Of a stretch of 49,549 bases of DNA, positions 23,528-30,559 are shown piece after piece; within the stretch, counting starts at the first letter, position 1; each line of letters begins with the position of its first letter. The DNA lies in assembly GCA_016124745.1 (NCBI GenBank), contig WGNC01000012.1, positions 1 through 49,549 on the forward strand. Reading direction: 5' to 3'. The notes beneath the pieces were generated by a model. That model worked only from the letters and a program-made list of their open reading frames with translations, was not told the DNA's origin and made no database searches. Made by a program: the position numbers and the translations under genes. Source of the stretch: Thiobacillus sp. Its GTDB lineage: Bacteria; Pseudomonadota; Gammaproteobacteria; Burkholderiales; Thiobacillaceae.

Positions 23528-23794
23528 TTATTCTTCGTGGACATCGAAATCACGGTCGATCTTGTCCATGCGGCGGGCGTACCAGAAAATCAGGCCGACG
23601 AAGACGAAGATGGAACCCTGCTGGGCGAACCAGAATCCCAGCGGATAGCCGCCGAGATGGATGCCGTCGAGTGCATCGCGGAACAGAATGCCCGCACCGA
23701 AGGAAACGACGAACCAGATAACGAGGGTTATGACGATTAGCCGGAGCGTTGCACTCCAGTACGCTTTTGGATCAAAACTTTGTGGCTTGGACAT
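23528..23794 (-). CDS. DUF4212 symporter small subunit
   Basis: An 88-residue protein with two transmembrane helices (about residues 14-36 and 50-72) and the family features KAYWSATLRLIVITLVIWFVVSFGAGILF and FWFAQQGSIFVFVGLIFWYARRMD. DUF4212 proteins are the small subunits found before VC_2705-type sodium/substrate symporters. Its ATG has a GGAGGAG ribosome binding site. It is the first gene of the uptake operon. Confidence 0.92.
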   Translation of the reverse strand: MSKPQSFDPKAYWSATLRLIVITLVIWFVVSFGAGILFRDALDGIHLGGYPLGFWFAQQGSIFVFVGLIFWYARRMDKIDRDFDVHEE

Positions 23795-24127
23795 CAGACG
23801 TTCTCCTCCTTATTTATATTTGGTTCGTGATGAATTAACAGAAAGTACGAAATTATTATTTTCGCGAACTTTACACCTTCATCTTCATGTCATTCAACAA
23901 GTTTATGGCGGTGGTAGATATCTACCGCCCCCAGTCGAATGCTCGTGGCCTCATCGGCCTGCCGCCGCGTGAGCGCATCGGTATGTCGCCTGCAAATTGG
24001 CTGGATCTTGTGATTCCGGGAGGAATCTGTGGCGGTGCTGGGTCAAGCGGGATGCTATGCCGTCAATCAACATGGGTTTGTTCGGCTTGCCGCAAAGCCT
24101 TCCCATCGAATTCGGCATAATGGCGAC
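23795..24127. other. Intergenic promoter region between the symporter operon and dacB
   Basis: About 333 bases between divergent genes. The part next to DUF4212 is AT-rich (TTATTTATATTTGG, AAATTATTATTTTCG) as expected of a promoter. It includes a perfect 14-bp palindrome at 23913-23926. No gene is evident; a frame running into dacB from 24029 lacks a signal peptide and is rejected in favour of the start at 24128. Confidence 0.55.
23913..23926. promoter_or_regulatory. Palindrome, candidate operator of the symporter operon
   Basis: GGTAGATATCTACC is a perfect palindrome flanked by GGCGGT and GCC, in the divergent intergenic region about 120 bases upstream of DUF4212. It may be a regulator binding site. 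The assignment rests only on symmetry and position. Confidence 0.4.
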
Positions 24128-25627
24128 ATGCCGTTTGCCCGAATCGCCTCACAATTTTTTGCGGGCCTGCTGATCGCCGGCCTGCTTGTCTCCGTCCGCG
24201 CCGCTGAACTGCCCGCGGCCTTCACCGATGCGCTGAAGCAGGCGGGTATTCCGCTCGACCATGTGGCGGTCGTGGTTCAGCCGCTGGACGAAAAGACACC
24301 TTTGCTCAGCCATAACGCCGAGGCGGCGCTCAATCCGGCATCGGTGATGAAACTGGTGACGAGCTTTGCGGCGTTGCATCAACTGGGGCCGGGGTATGCC
24401 TGGCGGACGGATCTGTGGGCGAATGGCACGATCGAGGGCGGGGTGCTGAACGGCGACCTCGTCGTCAAGGGCTATGGCGACCCGACCCTGACGCTGGAAC
24501 GCATGTGGCTGTTGCAGCGCGCCTTGCGTGCGCGGGGCGTGCATCACATTCGTGGCAGTCTGGTGCTCGACCTGACCTATTTTGACTTGCCGGTGATCGA
24601 TCCCGGCGCCTTCGATGGCGAACCGCTGGCGGTCTACAATGCTGCGCCGGGCGCGCTGGTGGCCAATTTCAACGCCTTGACCGTTCGCCTGAAGCCGGAT
24701 GGAAACCAGGTGCTGGTCGTACCGGACATCGCGTTGCCGGGGGTGGCGCTGACCTCGCAACTCGAACTGGACAGCCGCATGGAGTGCAACGGCTGGAAGA
24801 ATGCGGTCACGCCTTTCGTTCCCGTTGAACAACCGTTGACGCTGGTCGTCAGCGGGCGTTATCCGCGCGGTTGCGGGGAACAGGTGCTGACGCTGAGCCT
24901 GTTTGAGCCGGCCGCCACTTTCGACTTCATTTTCCGCGGACTGTGGGCGGAGTCGGGTGGCACGCTGAGTGGACCCTCGGTGGCCGGCCGCGCGCCGGAC
25001 ACCGAGCCGCTGCTGCGGTTCACATCGGAGCCGCTGACCGATGCGCTGACCAGCCTGAACAAGTATTCCAACAACCTGATGACCCGCAATCTGTTCCTGA
25101 CGCTGGGGGCGGAGGCTTACGGCGCGCCTGCGACGCTCGAAAAAGGGGCGCGAGCGGTGACCGCCGCGTTGGCTGAACGAGGTATCTCCACCCGCAAGCT
25201 GGTGCTCGAGAACGGTTCGGGCCTCTCGCGCATCGAGCGCATCAGCGCGACCACCCTAAGTCAGCTACTGGGTGCGGCCTATCGGAGCCCGCTGTTTGCG
25301 GAATTCGAATCGGCGCTGCCGATTGTCGCCATCGATGGCACGTTGAAGCGGCGCTTCAGCGGCAGTGCGCTGGCCGGACACGCCCATCTCAAGACAGGAT
25401 CCCTGCGCGACGTCAGTGCGCTGGCAGGCTATGTTTATACGGTAGGGGACCGGCTCGTGAGTTTTGTCATGCTGGTGAACCACGGCAACGCGCGCCATAG
25501 CGAAGCGGCTCAGCGCGCGTTGCTGGAGTGGGTACAACTCGGAAATGCGATTCCACTCGGGGCCCAGACACGCGACCGCAGCCTCTTTGCTGAGCAGGCA
25601 CCCTCACGAGAAGGCGCAGCGCGATGA
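24128..25627 (+). CDS. dacB: D-alanyl-D-alanine carboxypeptidase/endopeptidase (PBP4)
   Basis: A 499-residue periplasmic penicillin-binding protein of class C type 4, which trims pentapeptides and cleaves peptidoglycan cross-links. It has a signal peptide (FFAGLLIAGLLVSVRAA). The active-site motifs are SxxK in NPASVMKL (Ser72, Lys75), SxN in NKYSNNLMTRN, and KTG in AHLKTGSLRDVSALAG. The large domain II/III insertion between SxxK and SxN that marks PBP4 is present. The start at 24128 gives a clean leader. Its last four bases overlap the start of the next small gene (ATGA). Confidence 0.93.
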   Translation: MPFARIASQFFAGLLIAGLLVSVRAAELPAAFTDALKQAGIPLDHVAVVVQPLDEKTPLLSHNAEAALNPASVMKLVTSFAALHQLGPGYAWRTDLWANGTIEGGVLNGDLVVKGYGDPTLTLERMWLLQRALRARGVHHIRGSLVLDLTYFDLPVIDPGAFDGEPLAVYNAAPGALVANFNALTVRLKPDGNQVLVVPDIALPGVALTSQLELDSRMECNGWKNAVTPFVPVEQPLTLVVSGRYPRGCGEQVLTLSLFEPAATFDFIFRGLWAESGGTLSGPSVAGRAPDTEPLLRFTSEPLTDALTSLNKYSNNLMTRNLFLTLGAEAYGAPATLEKGARAVTAALAERGISTRKLVLENGSGLSRIERISATTLSQLLGAAYRSPLFAEFESALPIVAIDGTLKRRFSGSALAGHAHLKTGSLRDVSALAGYVYTVGDRLVSFVMLVNHGNARHSEAAQRALLEWVQLGNAIPLGAQTRDRSLFAEQAPSREGAAR

Positions 25628-25839
25628 ATTCCGGTTGCCGTGCGTCTGGGCTGGTTCTGGTGCTGCTGGCAATACTCCAGTCGCTGCCCGTGGCGATGGA
25701 CGCCTGGCAGGCGTGGCAATTTCCGGACACCGCATCGGAATGGATACGCTTGTTGCTGCTACCGGCGGCGCTGTGGCTGTATGCGCGCTACTTCGGCATC
25801 CGTGGCTGTCGCACGTGTGGGAGTCACGATGGAATTTGA
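25624..25839 (+). CDS. Small membrane protein, unknown
   Basis: A 71-residue product with one hydrophobic N-terminal helix (SGLVLVLLAILQSLPVAMDAW) and a second (EWIRLLLLPAALWLYARYF), ending in a short tail with CRTC. Its ATG overlaps the dacB stop (ATGA), which suggests translational coupling. I do not recognise a family. The two helices and coupling support a real gene. Confidence 0.55.
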   Translation: MNSGCRASGLVLVLLAILQSLPVAMDAWQAWQFPDTASEWIRLLLLPAALWLYARYFGIRGCRTCGSHDGI

Positions 25840-26023
25840 TGCGCTACCCGACTGGGTCGCGTGGCTGGCGCAGGATGCGGATGGCACCTGGTGGGGGTAC
25901 GAGGCCGAACCCAACCAGCAGGACAAGGGATGGTATGAAAACGAGGTGGGACGAATTGTCCGGCTGGGGCAGACCGCCCCGCCGGACGATTGGCAGAAGA
26001 TGCTTCTACGCGCGCCGGTTTGA
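25829..26023 (+). CDS. Small acidic Trp-rich protein, unknown
   Basis: A 64-residue acidic product (MEFDALPDWVAWLAQDADG, then TWWGYEAEPNQQDKGWYENEVG, then PPDDWQKMLLRAPV) with seven tryptophans. It overlaps the previous small gene by 11 bases in another frame. The composition is unlike a chance frame in GC-rich DNA, and I have the impression that similar short proteins are found in other Betaproteobacteria, but I cannot name a family. Probably cytoplasmic; no signal or membrane segment is present. Confidence 0.6.
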   Translation: MEFDALPDWVAWLAQDADGTWWGYEAEPNQQDKGWYENEVGRIVRLGQTAPPDDWQKMLLRAPV

Positions 26024-26034
26024 ATCTGACCGGC

Positions 26035-26859
26035 TTACATGCCGCGCAGCTTGTTGAAACGCTCCGCGAACAGCGTGGCCCATTTGTCGAATGCATTCTT
26101 CGCGTAGTTCCAGCTCGTGAACGAATCCATGTAGCCGCCGACCCAGGTACTTGTTGCGTTGGCAACCCCTTTGTCGACCGAGGCGGCGTACTTGCGGCCG
26201 ATTTCGTTGTCTGCGCATTCGCCGACCACCTTGCCTGTGGCGCCGTCGCGGAATTGCGCCTGCATGCCGGTTTCGCCCATGTACGGGGTGGTGCCCGCCG
26301 GCAAGCCGTCGGCCACGCCTGATCCGGCCTCGGCGACAAAGCCGTAAGGCACCAGGGTGCCCGTCAGGCTTTCCATCGTGCCGGTCGGAACGAGATTGGT
26401 CAATGCGAAGCGCAACTGCATCACGCCCGGCCCCGCCTTGTCGACGACCTGCGTGGTCGGCTTGATCGCAGTGACCAGGGCATTGTGGAAATAATCCGTG
26501 AGGATCTTGAGGTCGGCGGGATCGACGGTGCTTTGATCCTGGCCGGGTTTCAGCGACACCATGATGCGCTCGACCTGGACCTTGCCATATTGTTTCCAGT
26601 CGACGTTTTCGGCTCTCCAGCACAGGATTCCATCCAGCCCGGCTACCGGCTTGAGACGGTCGTAGTCAGTGAGGAAGCCCACCCGCGGGGTGTTGGCGGC
26701 CGTCGCCGTGGAGACGACGACATCGGCGCCGCCCCCTGAACCGGAGGTCGTCGAGCAGCCAGGCAGGAATACGACACTCGTGAGTGCGCATGCCACGGCC
26801 AGCGACAGGGCGCGTTTTGAATGACGGAGAGTCGTGTAACGGGACTGAAGGAAATGCAT
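26035..26859 (-). CDS. DUF3313 lipoprotein
   Basis: A 274-residue outer-membrane or periplasmic lipoprotein. The leader ends in VVFLPGC (lipobox, Cys near residue 35), followed by a Ser/Gly-rich linker. The mature domain shows DUF3313 features: GFLTDYDRLKP at the start, then the YGKVQVERIMVSL block, a DLKILTDYFHNALVTAI segment, RFALTNLVP, and a C-terminal WVGGYMDSFTSWNYAKNAFDKWATLFAERFNKL. DUF3313 proteins have no established function. It is convergent with the small Trp-rich gene, 11 bases apart. Confidence 0.85.
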   Translation of the reverse strand: MHFLQSRYTTLRHSKRALSLAVACALTSVVFLPGCSTTSGSGGGADVVVSTATAANTPRVGFLTDYDRLKPVAGLDGILCWRAENVDWKQYGKVQVERIMVSLKPGQDQSTVDPADLKILTDYFHNALVTAIKPTTQVVDKAGPGVMQLRFALTNLVPTGTMESLTGTLVPYGFVAEAGSGVADGLPAGTTPYMGETGMQAQFRDGATGKVVGECADNEIGRKYAASVDKGVANATSTWVGGYMDSFTSWNYAKNAFDKWATLFAERFNKLRGM

Positions 26860-27284
26860 GGTGTAAGCCTTTATGTAATGTCGGGCGCAGGGCGCGTCCC
26901 GGCTTGGTGAATGGAGAGATGCTGAACAACGTTGTCAGTCTCAGACTAATTTCAGTCCGACTCAAGTGGAATTTTGCCGGCGGTGGACGAAGGGCCTATT
27001 GGTCGGGAGCGAGGCGATCCGGGGGACTGGTGCAAACGCGTCAGATTGCCGAAAAGCGGGATTGGCAGGTACCAAGGACCTTTACGCAAGATGAGGTTCG
27101 CGAAATGATCTACGCGGGTGTTGATGCCCTGGCGCCTGCATCTGGCGGCTTGCTGTTGCAGAGGCGTCAAGGAAATCGGTCAATTAGTGCATGCTGGCAC
27201 AAGCATACCAGTTTGGCGTTGCCAATAAACAACGACTGGGGCTATACAACAACAACACATAGACGGATTTATTCGAGAACAAAT

Positions 27285-27302
27285 AGAATATGCTAATATT
27301 CT
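27285..27302. promoter_or_regulatory. Dyad, candidate operator upstream of the Met-rich gene
   Basis: AGAATAT, spacer GCTA, ATATTCT: a perfect 7+7 inverted repeat about 94 bases upstream of the start codon. Regulator unknown; the call rests on symmetry and position. Confidence 0.4.
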
Positions 27303-27331
27303 TCCCCTGCATACAGGTTGTTTATTGGTTT

Positions 27332-27362
27332 GTTGTCCCGTTGTTCCTAAATAAGTTGTTCC
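27332..27362 (+). repeat. Three GTTGTYCC direct repeats in the leader
   Basis: GTTGTCCC at 27332-27339 is followed directly by GTTGTTCC at 27340-27347 and again at 27355-27362, after seven intervening AT-rich bases. The cluster ends 33 bases before the start codon. It could be a regulator-binding array or a feature of the messenger leader. Confidence 0.5.
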
Positions 27363-27395
27363 CTACAAACGTTTTTATTTGACCAGGAGTCATCC

Positions 27396-28127
27396 ATGAA
27401 ACTCGCTAAACTGACCGCAGCACTGATTGCTGTTGCCGCTTCTTCCGTCGCTTTTGCCGACACCGCCGCCCCGGCCGCTGCAACCCCCGCTTCCTCGGAC
27501 GCCTGGGTCGCCAAGATGACCGATCCGACCCAGAACGCCTCTGCGTTCAAGGATCCCAAGACTTTCGTGCCGTGGATGAACGCCATGGTTGATCCCGCGA
27601 CTTCCATCGCCATGACCAACGCCATGATGAATCCGGCGACCAGCCTGAACATGATGACCGGCATGATGTCGCCCGCCGCGTTCCAGAACTACATGCAGTT
27701 CATGGATCCCGCTGTGTCGATGAAGTGGATGGCCGCCATGATGGACCCCAACTTCTACACGGCTGCCATGACGCCGTTCATCAACCCCAACCTGTACATG
27801 AAGTGGATGATGGCTCCGATGGACCCCCGTCTGCTGGCCACCGGCATGCAGGCGCTGAACCCCGGCATGTACACCAACTGGATGATGGCTCCGATGAGCC
27901 CCCAGGCCATGAACGCCATGATGGCGCCGCTGAACCCCGGCATGTACACCAACTGGATGGGTGCTGTTGCCAACCCCCAGACCTACGGCCCGCTGGTCGG
28001 TGGTATGGTTAACCCGGCCACCTACAACAACGCGCTGCAGGGCTTCAACCCGATGACCATGGTTGCTCCCATGATGGCTCCGATGGCTCCGATGGCCGCG
28101 CCTGTTGCTGCACCTGCCGCCCAGTAA
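27396..28127 (+). CDS. Exported methionine-rich protein made of 13-residue repeats
   Basis: A 243-residue protein with a clear signal peptide (LTAALIAVAASSVAFA). After an Ala/Pro-rich linker, about 15 units follow. Their conserved prolines are at residues 44, 54, 67, 80, 93, 105, 118, 131, 144, 156, 169, 181, 194, 207 and 219, a period of 12-13. The unit reads roughly (D/N)P-x-x-Y-x-x-W-M-x-A-M-M. About 39 of 243 residues are Met (16%), and Cys is absent. The tail is MAP/PAA-rich. The ribosome binding site is AGGAG and a strong terminator follows, so it is a single-gene unit, probably well expressed. I do not recognise a family. Possible roles (metal binding, oxidant-quenching, surface or granule coat) are speculation. 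Confidence 0.85.
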   Translation: MKLAKLTAALIAVAASSVAFADTAAPAAATPASSDAWVAKMTDPTQNASAFKDPKTFVPWMNAMVDPATSIAMTNAMMNPATSLNMMTGMMSPAAFQNYMQFMDPAVSMKWMAAMMDPNFYTAAMTPFINPNLYMKWMMAPMDPRLLATGMQALNPGMYTNWMMAPMSPQAMNAMMAPLNPGMYTNWMGAVANPQTYGPLVGGMVNPATYNNALQGFNPMTMVAPMMAPMAPMAAPVAAPAAQ

Positions 28128-28162
28128 TTACGGCATCGCATCGTTAGTTTTGATGCACAAAA

Positions 28163-28195
28163 AAACCCCCGGCGTCACGCCGGGGGTTTCTGTGT
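28163..28195 (+). terminator. Intrinsic terminator after the Met-rich gene
   Basis: AAACCCCCGGCG and CGCCGGGGGTTT form a 12-bp stem with a 2-base TA-type gap or short loop, followed by an interrupted T tract. It is located 36 bases after the stop and separates this gene from the related one downstream. Confidence 0.88.
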
Positions 28196-28250
28196 TTACG
28201 GCGTCTGGAATTACGTGACAGACGGAACTGTGATTCGCCGGAGTGAATTC

Positions 28251-28895
28251 ATGCTGCGCCAGATATTCTCTGCTTGCCTGTTCGTATGGTGTTCGACCTC
28301 TGCGTGGGCGGATGGCCCTGTCGACACACCCGTTTCCTCCGCGGCACGCTTCGAACAGATTCTCGATTTTCGCAACAACGCGAGCCTGGTGCGACAGCCG
28401 CAACAGGCGCTGGATCTGGCCGATGCCATGACCGATCCGGAATTTCTGGTAGCCGCCATGACGATGAGCGCCAACCCTGAAATCTGGCTGAAGGCCCTGG
28501 AACGGGCCGGTGCACCCGGTGTCCCCAAGAATCTCTCCCAGATGGCCACGCCCGAGATGCTGGCCGACTGGTTTTACTCCTCGATCGATCCGCAGTTTCA
28601 GCAGGCCATCGTGACGCGCATGCTCGACCCGAAAAAGCCGCAACGCTGGATGCAGGCGATGAGCAATCCGCGTTTCTACATGCATGCGCTGGCCGTCATG
28701 AATCCCGCCACGCCGATGCAATGGATGAAAGTCACGGCGGATGGCCGAATGATTCAGCCCATGCAGGCCTGGTTTGATCCCAAGACCTACCTGAACTGGA
28801 TGCGGCTGCCGATGCCGTCCCCGCCTGCCGCGCAGAAAAATGGCAACAAGACGCCTCTGGCGGTGAATTCCTTGAAACCGCCACAACGGTATTAA
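28251..28895 (+). CDS. Exported protein sharing the 13-residue (D/N)P repeat with its neighbour
   Basis: A 214-residue protein with a signal peptide (IFSACLFVWCSTSAWA). Conserved prolines of TDP, NP, TP, IDP, LDP, NP, NP and DP units lie at residues 63, 76, 101, 114, 127, 140, 152 and 177: a period of about 13, with two doubled gaps. Units include NPRFYMHALAVM, NPATPMQWMK and DPKTYLNWMR, clearly the same repeat as the upstream Met-rich protein but more divergent and less Met-rich. ATG 28251 has a GGAG site; an upstream ATG at 28215 lacks a leader. It ends convergently with fau, overlapping by four bases. Function unknown. Confidence 0.82.
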   Translation: MLRQIFSACLFVWCSTSAWADGPVDTPVSSAARFEQILDFRNNASLVRQPQQALDLADAMTDPEFLVAAMTMSANPEIWLKALERAGAPGVPKNLSQMATPEMLADWFYSSIDPQFQQAIVTRMLDPKKPQRWMQAMSNPRFYMHALAVMNPATPMQWMKVTADGRMIQPMQAWFDPKTYLNWMRLPMPSPPAAQKNGNKTPLAVNSLKPPQRY

Positions 28896-29479
28896 TCGTT
28901 CGCGATAAAGCGATACAACCGGCGCTCGGTCAGCACTGCATCGAGCGGCATGTCCCACGGATCGTGCGGTAGCATTTCCACCCGCTGACATTCGTAGGCA
29001 ACCCCCACCAGCCGGGGTTTCCGCCACAGACGCCGATGGTGCATGAATGCCAGCGTCGCGTCGTAATACCCCCCACCCATTCCCAGCCGGTAGCCCTGGC
29101 AATCAAAACCCACGAGCGGGATCAGGAGCAGATCCAGCTGGCGTGCGCGCAACGGCTGCGCGTCCATGGGCTCGGCAATGCCGTACCGGTTTGTCGTCAT
29201 GCGCGTGGTGCGGCCAACTCGCCCGAATCGCAGGATGCGTCCACGCCTTGGCACCAGCGGCAAATAGCATTCACGCTGCATCAACATGGCCTGGTTGAGA
29301 AGTGGGTGGGAATCGAATTCGCCGCCGTTCGGCAAATAGAACCCGATGCGTTGCGCACGCAACAACAGACCGTGGCGCAATGCCAGCCGCAGCGAAGCAC
29401 GCGCAGCGTGCCGACGTTGAATCGGTGGGACCGCATTGCGCGCGACCTTGAGTTGGCGCCTAAGGGTATACTTGTCCAT
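28892..29479 (-). CDS. fau: 5-formyltetrahydrofolate cyclo-ligase
   Basis: A 195-residue enzyme that converts 5-formyl-THF to 5,10-methenyl-THF with ATP. Seen: the basic N-terminal helix (DKYTLRRQLKVAR), GFYLPNGGEFDSHPLL, CYLPLVPRRG, DLLLIPLVGFDCQGYRLGMGGGYYD (the signature GMGGGYYD) and GVAYECQ. The ATG at 29479 is preferred over an in-frame TTG one codon upstream. It lies just downstream of 6S RNA on the same strand, the widely conserved zapA-ssrS-ygfA/fau arrangement, so it may be co-transcribed with the RNA. Confidence 0.93.
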   Translation of the reverse strand: MDKYTLRRQLKVARNAVPPIQRRHAARASLRLALRHGLLLRAQRIGFYLPNGGEFDSHPLLNQAMLMQRECYLPLVPRRGRILRFGRVGRTTRMTTNRYGIAEPMDAQPLRARQLDLLLIPLVGFDCQGYRLGMGGGYYDATLAFMHHRRLWRKPRLVGVAYECQRVEMLPHDPWDMPLDAVLTERRLYRFIAND

Positions 29480-29489
29480 CAAGAAGAAG

Positions 29490-29676
29490 GGCTCCCCGCC
29501 TGTGCCGTGACTGGCTGCGGACTCTTGAACCTGGGTTCAAGACGGCCGCGTTCAGAGATGCTTTGGGCTCATGAGACGTGTCACGCGCACACCCGCATCG
29601 AAATAGACCGCAGCCTTGCACGTATGCATTGGTTCAGAGAAATTGCAACCAGCCTCGAACACCGCAGGGAGCAGCG
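29490..29676 (-). ncRNA. ssrS: 6S RNA
   Basis: The non-coding stretch between zapA and fau on the minus strand fits 6S RNA, which binds the sigma70 RNA polymerase holoenzyme. The terminal helix CTCCCTGC (29671-29664) pairs with GCGGGGAG (29499-29492) over eight base pairs, including one G-U wobble. Next to it is the conserved CTGCGGTGTTCG block. The 3' half contains TCTTGAACCCAGGTTCAAGA followed by a GCAGCC segment, very similar to the E. coli TTGAACCAAGGGTTCAAGGG region. Length of about 185 nt and genomic position also match. Exact ends are estimates. Confidence 0.9.
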
Positions 29677-29681
29677 ACAGT

Positions 29682-29984
29682 TTAGAAGAGTTTGTCCTGG
29701 TCTTCCAGTACGGCGTCGAGCAAGGTGCTGCAATGCGTCAACCGGGTGCGTGCTTCCTCGACCAGGCCGCCGCCGCCGTGGGTCAGCAGGTCGTGCGCCA
29801 GGTTGAGCCCCGCCATGATGGCAATGCGCTCGGCGCCGATGACCTTGCTGCTGTCGCGAATCGCGCGCATTTTTGCATCGAGATAGTCGGCCGCCGAAAT
29901 CAGTGCCGATTCCTCCTCGCGTGAGCACGCCACCTTGTAGGCACGCCCCAGAATATTAATTTCGATCGATCGCGGGCCTGCCAT
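29682..29984 (-). CDS. zapA: Cell division protein ZapA
   Basis: A 100-residue FtsZ-ring stabiliser. The N-terminal domain is PRSIEINILGRAYKVACSREEESALISAADYLDAKM, followed by RDSSKVIGAERIAIMAGLNLAHDLL, the family core. The C-terminus forms the dimerising coiled coil. The start ATG overlaps the stop of the upstream zapB-like gene (TGATG), so the two are coupled. It is followed directly by 6S RNA. Confidence 0.93.
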   Translation of the reverse strand: MAGPRSIEINILGRAYKVACSREEESALISAADYLDAKMRAIRDSSKVIGAERIAIMAGLNLAHDLLTHGGGGLVEEARTRLTHCSTLLDAVLEDQDKLF

Positions 29985-30181
29985 CACACATCCTCCGGCA
30001 GAGTCTCGAGCAGCGCCTGCAGGCGTGCCCTGGCAGCATCGAGCCGGGTGGTCAGCTGCTTGTTGTCCTGCTGTGTACTCAACAGCTGCTGGCGCAGCGC
30101 GATATTTTCGTGCCGCAACTGGTGGCAAAGCTCCGCCACCTGGCGAATCTTGGCTTCGAGGGTATCGAGTTCTGCGTGCAT
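29984..30181 (-). CDS. ZapB-like short coiled-coil protein
   Basis: A 65-residue all-helical protein with a heptad pattern (LDTLEAKIRQVAELCHQLRHENIALRQQLLSTQQDNKQLTTRL). It lies directly upstream of zapA with overlapping stop and start. The small coiled-coil gene before zapA in Betaproteobacteria is commonly treated as a ZapB/TIGR02449-type cell division partner. Function is inferred from context and coiled-coil character. The longer upstream frame runs into the region before the cobalamin riboswitch and is rejected. Confidence 0.8.
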   Translation of the reverse strand: MHAELDTLEAKIRQVAELCHQLRHENIALRQQLLSTQQDNKQLTTRLDAARARLQALLETLPEDV

Positions 30182-30295
30182 GGCGCGACTATAGGGGGCG
30201 ATTTGCGGCCGGTCAATCGCGGCCCGGGACGAGAATGCAAGTCCATAGGGCGAAGCCGGGCTCAACCGAATACATGCAGGTACAATTCGCAGCTT

Positions 30296-30475
30296 CAGGT
30301 GCCAACACGGCTTTCTGCCGCATTGGTTAAACGGGAAACAGGTGCGCGGCGCTCCGCTGCCATGCCTGTGCTGCCCCCGCAACGGTAAGCGTTGTTGTAC
30401 GGCGTTTCACTTGGCCACTGTCGCAAGACGGGAAGGCGAGACGCCTCATGCGCGAGCCCGGATACCGGCCTGAGC
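30296..30475 (+). promoter_or_regulatory. Cobalamin (B12) riboswitch
   Basis: The stretch matches the adenosylcobalamin riboswitch: GGTTAAACGGGAAACAGGTG at about 30325, CTGCCCCCGCAACGGTAAGC at about 30371, the GCCACTG box at 30414-30420, GGGAAGGCG at about 30430, and GAGCCCGGATACCGGCC at 30454-30470, in the correct order and spacing. It lies upstream of the BtuB-like gene and is expected to shut it off when cobalamin is plentiful. Exact ends are estimates. Confidence 0.96.
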
Positions 30476-30559
30476 CCTGCATGGCAGAAGTCGTGTGGCG
30501 GAACGTGCAACGCGCCTGCGGGGAAGCAGGTGCCTAACCCGGAAATTCCTAAATTCATC

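Larger units (their letters stand above)
26860..27395. other. Long AT-shifted intergenic region upstream of the Met-rich protein gene
   Basis: About 535 bases between divergent genes. No convincing gene is present. The 3' half (about 27190-27395) is clearly more AT-rich than the rest of the window. It carries a dyad AGAATAT-N4-ATATTCT at 27285-27302 and three GTTGTYCC copies at 27332-27362. These suggest a long, regulated promoter or leader for the downstream gene. Confidence 0.55.

Noticed and set aside
27396..28127. CRISPR-like or minisatellite array
   Set aside because: The repeated strings are in-frame coding repeats of a protein, with degenerate DNA and no spacers of uniform length.
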